DNA of 64,000 nucleotides from positions 1-64,000 of the forward strand of contig CALISD010000007.1 in NCBI GenBank assembly GCA_938041955.1, in the 5' to 3' direction. Below, one piece after another: positions 59,699 to 64,000 of the stretch. The notes beneath the pieces are model-generated. The model was not told the origin of the DNA. It saw only the letters and a list, made by a program, of their open reading frames with translations, and did not search any database. A program made the position numbers and the translations under genes. The DNA comes from an uncultured Granulosicoccaceae bacterium (GTDB lineage: Bacteria > Pseudomonadota > Gammaproteobacteria > Granulosicoccales > Granulosicoccaceae). Position 1 is the first letter of the stretch; each line of letters starts with the position of its first letter.

Positions 59699-59714
59699 CT
59701 ATTTGAAAGAGAGT

Positions 59715-61349
59715 ATGCATAAACTTCTGGTGTTGATGGCGGCTGTAATGATCACCAATACAGTAGGAGCTCAAACCAGTGTTGAGTCTACTGGTATTGC
59801 TGTGAGTGAAGGCAGTGAGTTGTTCAATAAAAAACAGCCGCAGCAGATTGATCATTTGCGCAACCGAATTAGACCATTCGGTCATACGCTTTTTGGTGGT
59901 GGATTTTCTGCTTCCGAGACGTTGGGGCTTAACTCAGACTACGTTGTAGGCGTTGGCGATAAAGTAGCAGTACGAATTTGGGGGGCGACTGCTTATGATC
60001 AGGTGCAAGTGGTAGACTCACAAGGGAATATTTTTATTCCTGATGTCGGCCCGGTAAAGCTTGGTGGTGTTAAAAACTCAAATGTTAATGGCACTGTCAA
60101 GGCGGCTATCGCACGTGTTTATACCAATGATGTTGAAGTCTATACCAATCTGATTACGGCCCAGTCTGCGAGTGTGTATGTCACGGGTTATGTGCACAAG
60201 CCGGGTAAGTACTCTGGAATGCCAAGCAGCTCAGTGCTGAATTTCATAGATAAAGCCGGTGGTATTGATGAGGCCAGTGGCAGTTTCCGTAAAATAGAAA
60301 TTCTCAGGAATTCTAAGACGATTGCGGTGGTTGATCTTTATGACTTTATCCGCAACGGGTTGATTCCGGATGTGGTATTGAAAGATGGTGATGCGATTGT
60401 GGTTAAACCTCTTATGCACACCGTATATGTGGATGGTGATGCGGCGAAGCCTAATCGCTTTGAATTTACTTCAGATACCATCACTGGCAGTGATGTGATT
60501 GATCTTTCATCACCCCTTGCCGGAGTCACTCATGCAGCCATTAGTCAAGTGCGTGCTGGTGAGGGTGTATTTGAGTATCTGCCTCTTGCACAGTTCAAAC
60601 AACGTGTGATTGGTGACGGTGACATGGTTTCGTTTCGATCTGATGTTAATGAAAAGAATATTAGCGTCAATATTGCGGGTACTTTTAACGGAGCTTCAGC
60701 GATTACCGTTAGTCGACGTGCGACTTTGCGTCAGGTGCTGGATTTGGTAGAAGTGGATCCGGAACTAAGCGCTTACGAAAGTATATACATAAAACGCAAG
60801 AGCATAGCGAGCCGGCAAAAGATCGCGATAGAAGATAGCCTGAAACGACTTGAGTCAGAGTATTACACTGCTCCTTCCAGCACTGATAGTGAGTCTAGAA
60901 TCAGAGTTCAAGAGGCTAATCTGATCTCTGAGTTCGTCAAAAAGGTGTCACGAATTGAGCCTCAGGGAACACTTGTGGTGGTTGCGAGCAAAGGGGTGGC
61001 TGATATTGTTCTTGAGAATGACGACACCATATTTATTCCACGCCGCAGTCCAAGCGTATTGGTAACAGGCGAAGTTCGCTTGCCACGTGCCTTTCTTTGG
61101 GAAAAAGGTGTCTCGGTTAACAGCTATATTTCCCGTGCAGGGGGTTATTCGAGTAATGCCAATCGTGGGAATGTGCTGTTGGTGAAGCAGGATGGCCGGG
61201 TGATTAGCGCCGGTAATACCCCGGTCGAAGCCGGTGATGAGCTTCTGATTTTGCCCAAGGCACCGACCAAAAATCTACAGCTCGCCGCCAGCATAACCGA
61301 CATTTTGTACAAAATAGCCGTGGCCACTCGAGTGGCGCTCTCTATCTGA
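59715..61349 (+). CDS. kpsD: Outer-membrane capsule export protein KpsD
   Basis: 544 residues from ATG 59715 (MHKLLVLMAAVMITNTVGAQ, a signal peptide); the track's earlier start lies inside kpsE. Poly_export domain: NSDYVVGVGDKVAVRIWGATAYDQVQVVDSQGNIFIPDVGPVKLGGVKNSNV. SLBB repeats follow (VYVTGYVHKPGKYSGMPSSSVLNFIDKAGG, NIAGTFNGASAITVSRRATLRQVLDLV, VLVTGEVRLPRAFLWEKGVSVNSYISRAGGY). It forms the periplasmic/outer-membrane conduit for the capsule. It ends 197 bases before the glycosyltransferase gene. Confidence 0.93.
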   Translation: MHKLLVLMAAVMITNTVGAQTSVESTGIAVSEGSELFNKKQPQQIDHLRNRIRPFGHTLFGGGFSASETLGLNSDYVVGVGDKVAVRIWGATAYDQVQVVDSQGNIFIPDVGPVKLGGVKNSNVNGTVKAAIARVYTNDVEVYTNLITAQSASVYVTGYVHKPGKYSGMPSSSVLNFIDKAGGIDEASGSFRKIEILRNSKTIAVVDLYDFIRNGLIPDVVLKDGDAIVVKPLMHTVYVDGDAAKPNRFEFTSDTITGSDVIDLSSPLAGVTHAAISQVRAGEGVFEYLPLAQFKQRVIGDGDMVSFRSDVNEKNISVNIAGTFNGASAITVSRRATLRQVLDLVEVDPELSAYESIYIKRKSIASRQKIAIEDSLKRLESEYYTAPSSTDSESRIRVQEANLISEFVKKVSRIEPQGTLVVVASKGVADIVLENDDTIFIPRRSPSVLVTGEVRLPRAFLWEKGVSVNSYISRAGGYSSNANRGNVLLVKQDGRVISAGNTPVEAGDELLILPKAPTKNLQLAASITDILYKIAVATRVALSI

Positions 61350-61546
61350 CACGTGTTCCGCTGGTGTCTGGAATTCACATTATTCATCTTAAATAGCCCG
61401 TGACTGAGGAAATGGGCGCAGAGATTGCGACGGTCACCCTGTTCTATTGAGTGGTTAGCGTCTTGAAGTTGATCGACAAGGCTGCTGAGGAATGTTTAAC
61501 CAATAACAATTGACGCATACGCGAATCAGTGTGTGCGTAAGAGTCA

Positions 61547-63853
61547 ATGAAAAACAACACGTCAAAAATAAAAACAATAAAGCGCGTGCTGGCACCTGTT
61601 GCGAGGTTGGCGCCACGTCTTAAGCCCCGTTTGAAGCCGCTGAACGACATTCGCGAAGCTTATAAGGGCAACACAGGGCAATGGACATCTACTGGAGATG
61701 ATCCGCAATTTGCCTGTGAATTTCCCCTATTTGAGCTGCATACCGGTTGGTATATGATCACTCTCAATATTGAGAGTAATAGCGTCCACGACGTTGCAAA
61801 GTTCTATGTAAATCAAGGTAAGGGGTACCTGGAAGAGGAATCGATAAAAATTCCCTATCAATCTCGAAAAGTTGCCAAACGAATCGTTAAGTTTGATCGT
61901 AAAGCGCTTGGAATTCGCTTTGATCCGCTCAGTAGTGCCGGTGAATTCAAGGTGCGGGAATTTCTGGTGAGTCCAGTGACTTTCAAGTTTGCTGAAGCGA
62001 GAATGCTTCGCAAACTCATGCGGTGGAATCCTTCAAAGCATGAAGACACTGTGGCCGGCACGAAGCAGATGCTAATGCAGCAGGCTGAAAAATCCGGTCA
62101 AAGCTACCAGGTGGTTCTGGAGTGCCATTACTCTGCGCTGTTTTCGGCTCCGCAAAGAAGTCATAATTACAACACCTGGATTGAAAAAATTGAATCGCGA
62201 ATCCTGCCTTCAAAAGAGGAAGTGACGGCGATTGGTAAGGACAGTAACAAGCCACTGATTTCAGTGATTATGCCGACCTACAACACCGATGCCGGGTTGT
62301 TAAATGAGGCTGTTCAGTCCGTGGTCGATCAAAGTTACACGAATTGGCAGTTGTGTATATCTGATGATGGTTCGAGTTCGTCTGACACTGTCGATGCGAT
62401 AAAAAACTGGGCAAAGGCTGAAAAAAGAATAAACGCTGTTTTCGGAGACGGTGATGCAGGTATTGCTATCAATACCAATTCGGCGCTTGCACGTGCGACT
62501 GGTGATTACTGTGTGTTCTTTGATCACGATGATCTGCTGGCTGACAACGCACTATTTGAGATTGCGACCAGCGTGGTGCAGCACCCGAAGCTTAAGCTGA
62601 TTTACTCCGATGAAGATAAGGTTGACAGTACCGGTGTTCGGATCGATCCTCATTTTAAGCCTGATTGGAACCCGGATCTATTATTGTCGCAGAACTACAT
62701 TTGCCATCTAGTGGCGTTGAAAAGAACTTTGATTCAGCAGCTTGGTGGTCTTCGAGCTGGCTTTGAAGGCGCACAAGATCATGATCTATTGTTGCGTGTA
62801 ATGGAAGTGGTCAGTGCAGATGAAGTAAAACATATCCCTAAAGTCCTTTATCATTGGCGAATGACTCCTGAATCGACCGCTGCCAGCGCACAGGCAAAAA
62901 ATTATTCCACTGATAGTGGTGTGGCGGCTGTTGCGGATTATCTGTCGAAGGTGAGTGCTTCGGCCACAGTCGAGCAGGGGAAGTATCCGAACACCTACCA
63001 CGTGAGTTGGGGGTTGCCTGAAGATATACCCAAAGTCAGTATTATTATTCCTACTCGTGATCGCCTGGATATATTATCCCAATGCATTGGCAGTGTTCTC
63101 CAGCGCACGGACTACCCTGACTATGAAATCATAGTGGTGGATAACGAATCAGTGGAGCCGGCGACTCATGAATATTTTGAGCAGTTGAAGGCGCAAGACA
63201 ACATTAATATACTTAAATACGACGGTGTCTTTAATTACTCAGCTATTAATAACTTCGCTGTCGGGCATGCCCGTGGCGACGTTATCACCATGATGAATAA
63301 TGATATCGAAGTTATCAATGAAGGTTGGTTGCGGGAAATGGTCAGTCATGCTATCCGACCAGACGTCGGTTGTGTTGGTGCAAAATTATTATATAAAAAT
63401 AATATGGTCCAGCATGCTGGTGTGATATTGGGTATAGGTGGGGTGGCCGGGCACGCACACAAATACTTTGATGCCGAATCTGCAGGATATTTCTCGCGTT
63501 TGCATCTTACTCAGAATCTTTCTGCAGTCACAGCTGCATGTCTGACGGTGGAGAAAAAAATCTACCAGCAGGCTGGCGGTTTTAACGAAAGTCATTTAAA
63601 GGTTGCTTTTAACGACGTGGATTTCTGCCTGCGAGTTGGGTCGCTGCAGTTGCGTAATGTATGGTCTCCGTATGCCTTGTTGTATCATCACGAGTCTGTG
63701 AGCCGCGGGCATGAGAATACGCAGGAGAAGAAAACTCGTTTCAATAGCGAGGCGAATTATATGCAAGAGCAATGGGGTGAGCTATTAAGCTCTGACCCGG
63801 CTTATAATCGTAACCTAACTCTCGTGCGAGAAGATTTCTCGCTCGCTGCGTAG
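61547..63853 (+). CDS. Glycosyltransferase with two GT2 domains
   Basis: 768 residues. A basic N-terminus precedes a beta-rich N-terminal region (about 35-165; FELHTGWYMITLNIES, IRFDPLSSAGEFKVREFLV) common in polymer-type glycosyltransferases. GT2 domain one is about 235-450: VIMPTYNTDAGLLNEAVQSVVDQSY, FFDHDDLLADNAL, with DHDD as the DxD site. GT2 domain two is about 490-740: SIIIPTRDRLDILSQCIGSVLQRTDY, MMNNDIEVINEGWLREMVSHA, AFNDVDFCLRV. Two active sites suggest that it builds a repeating disaccharide or polymer. It is the first assembly gene after the export genes and precedes a sulfotransferase. Confidence 0.9.
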   Translation: MKNNTSKIKTIKRVLAPVARLAPRLKPRLKPLNDIREAYKGNTGQWTSTGDDPQFACEFPLFELHTGWYMITLNIESNSVHDVAKFYVNQGKGYLEEESIKIPYQSRKVAKRIVKFDRKALGIRFDPLSSAGEFKVREFLVSPVTFKFAEARMLRKLMRWNPSKHEDTVAGTKQMLMQQAEKSGQSYQVVLECHYSALFSAPQRSHNYNTWIEKIESRILPSKEEVTAIGKDSNKPLISVIMPTYNTDAGLLNEAVQSVVDQSYTNWQLCISDDGSSSSDTVDAIKNWAKAEKRINAVFGDGDAGIAINTNSALARATGDYCVFFDHDDLLADNALFEIATSVVQHPKLKLIYSDEDKVDSTGVRIDPHFKPDWNPDLLLSQNYICHLVALKRTLIQQLGGLRAGFEGAQDHDLLLRVMEVVSADEVKHIPKVLYHWRMTPESTAASAQAKNYSTDSGVAAVADYLSKVSASATVEQGKYPNTYHVSWGLPEDIPKVSIIIPTRDRLDILSQCIGSVLQRTDYPDYEIIVVDNESVEPATHEYFEQLKAQDNINILKYDGVFNYSAINNFAVGHARGDVITMMNNDIEVINEGWLREMVSHAIRPDVGCVGAKLLYKNNMVQHAGVILGIGGVAGHAHKYFDAESAGYFSRLHLTQNLSAVTAACLTVEKKIYQQAGGFNESHLKVAFNDVDFCLRVGSLQLRNVWSPYALLYHHESVSRGHENTQEKKTRFNSEANYMQEQWGELLSSDPAYNRNLTLVREDFSLAA

Positions 63854-63866
63854 AGGCCGTAAATCT

Positions 63867-64000
63867 ATGCAATTTCCGATTATCTATCTGCATATACCTA
63901 AGACCGCCGGTACAAGTTTTAGAATGAGTGCTGAGCAGTACTTTGGTCCTGACCAGGTATTGAATGATTACGGTAAAGAGTCTCCAAGCACATCGGAGGA
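63867..64000 (+). CDS. Sulfotransferase family protein, N-terminal part only
   Basis: Cut by the right edge and missing from the ORF track; translated by hand. It begins MQFPIIYLHIPKTAGTSFRMSAEQYFG. The LHIPKTAGTSFR segment is the PAPS 5'-phosphosulfate loop of the Sulfotransfer_2/carbohydrate sulfotransferase group. It starts 14 bases after the glycosyltransferase, so it belongs to the capsule operon and suggests sulfation of the polymer. Only 44 codons are available. Confidence 0.75.
   Translation, partial: MQFPIIYLHIPKTAGTSFRMSAEQYFGPDQVLNDYGKESPSTSE

Overview
The window reads as chromosomal DNA of a free-living, probably marine gammaproteobacterium. The case rests on the rhodanese-grxC-secB-gpsA-trmL neighbourhood, MSHA-type secretin genes, HlyU, YceH, two large GGDEF/EAL proteins and a KpsMTED capsule export cluster. 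Base composition is close to half G+C by eye and genes are densely packed on both strands. A Granulosicoccus-like or Chromatiales-like host is only a guess. I see no rRNA, tRNA, insertion sequence, prophage or CRISPR array.

Layout. 1-4688: a truncated yceH, a dCache-HAMP-PAS-GGDEF-EAL protein and a HlyU-family protein. 4931-11257: a tight run of two zinc-ribbon/DUF4178 proteins, a 59-residue membrane peptide, a DUF350 protein, a membrane-embedded polyamine aminopropyltransferase and an RluA-type pseudouridine synthase with a long N-terminal extension. 11457-20423: an FAD oxidoreductase, a DUF4344 metallopeptidase, DUF1330, an acyltransferase, an EamA transporter, a fused FolK-FolP, an MDR reductase and an exported 5'-nucleotidase ending in a strong terminator. 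20501-26024: a six-gene acyl-CoA operon whose kinase plus dehydrogenase pair resembles ACAD10/ACAD11 and the levulinate Lva pathway. 26150-35975: small membrane proteins, a single-HKD phospholipase-D-like protein, a degenerate staphylococcal-nuclease-fold protein, an alphaproteobacterial-looking prephenate dehydratase, and a dgcN-dgcA-dat block that should route D-amino acids through D-glutamate to L-glutamate.

36070-44562 is the most unusual part. It is one minus-strand run of a GAF-HlyD fusion, a PqqD-like/M50 protease/HlyD fusion, a third periplasmic adaptor and a PAS-GGDEF-GGDEF-EAL protein, with no ABC or RND pump and no TolC partner in the window. 45117-47386 holds a DUF4197 lipoprotein, then a small membrane protein, an unlisted 32-residue membrane peptide and a membrane-anchored dihaem cytochrome; the first and last share a homologous anchor. 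47427-52124 is a CPA2 antiporter and the conserved yibN-grxC-secB-gpsA...trmL block, with a large nested inverted repeat between gpsA and trmL. 52218-64000 is surface biogenesis: an MshL-like secretin and a TPR partner closed by a terminator, then kdsD, a lipoprotein, kpsM, kpsT, kpsE, kpsD, a double-domain GT2 glycosyltransferase and the start of a sulfotransferase, which suggests a possibly sulfated, Kdo-dependent capsule.

Genes were read from the supplied ORF translations. Those missing from the track (window edges, very short ORFs) were translated by hand. All family assignments are by motif recognition, without a database search.
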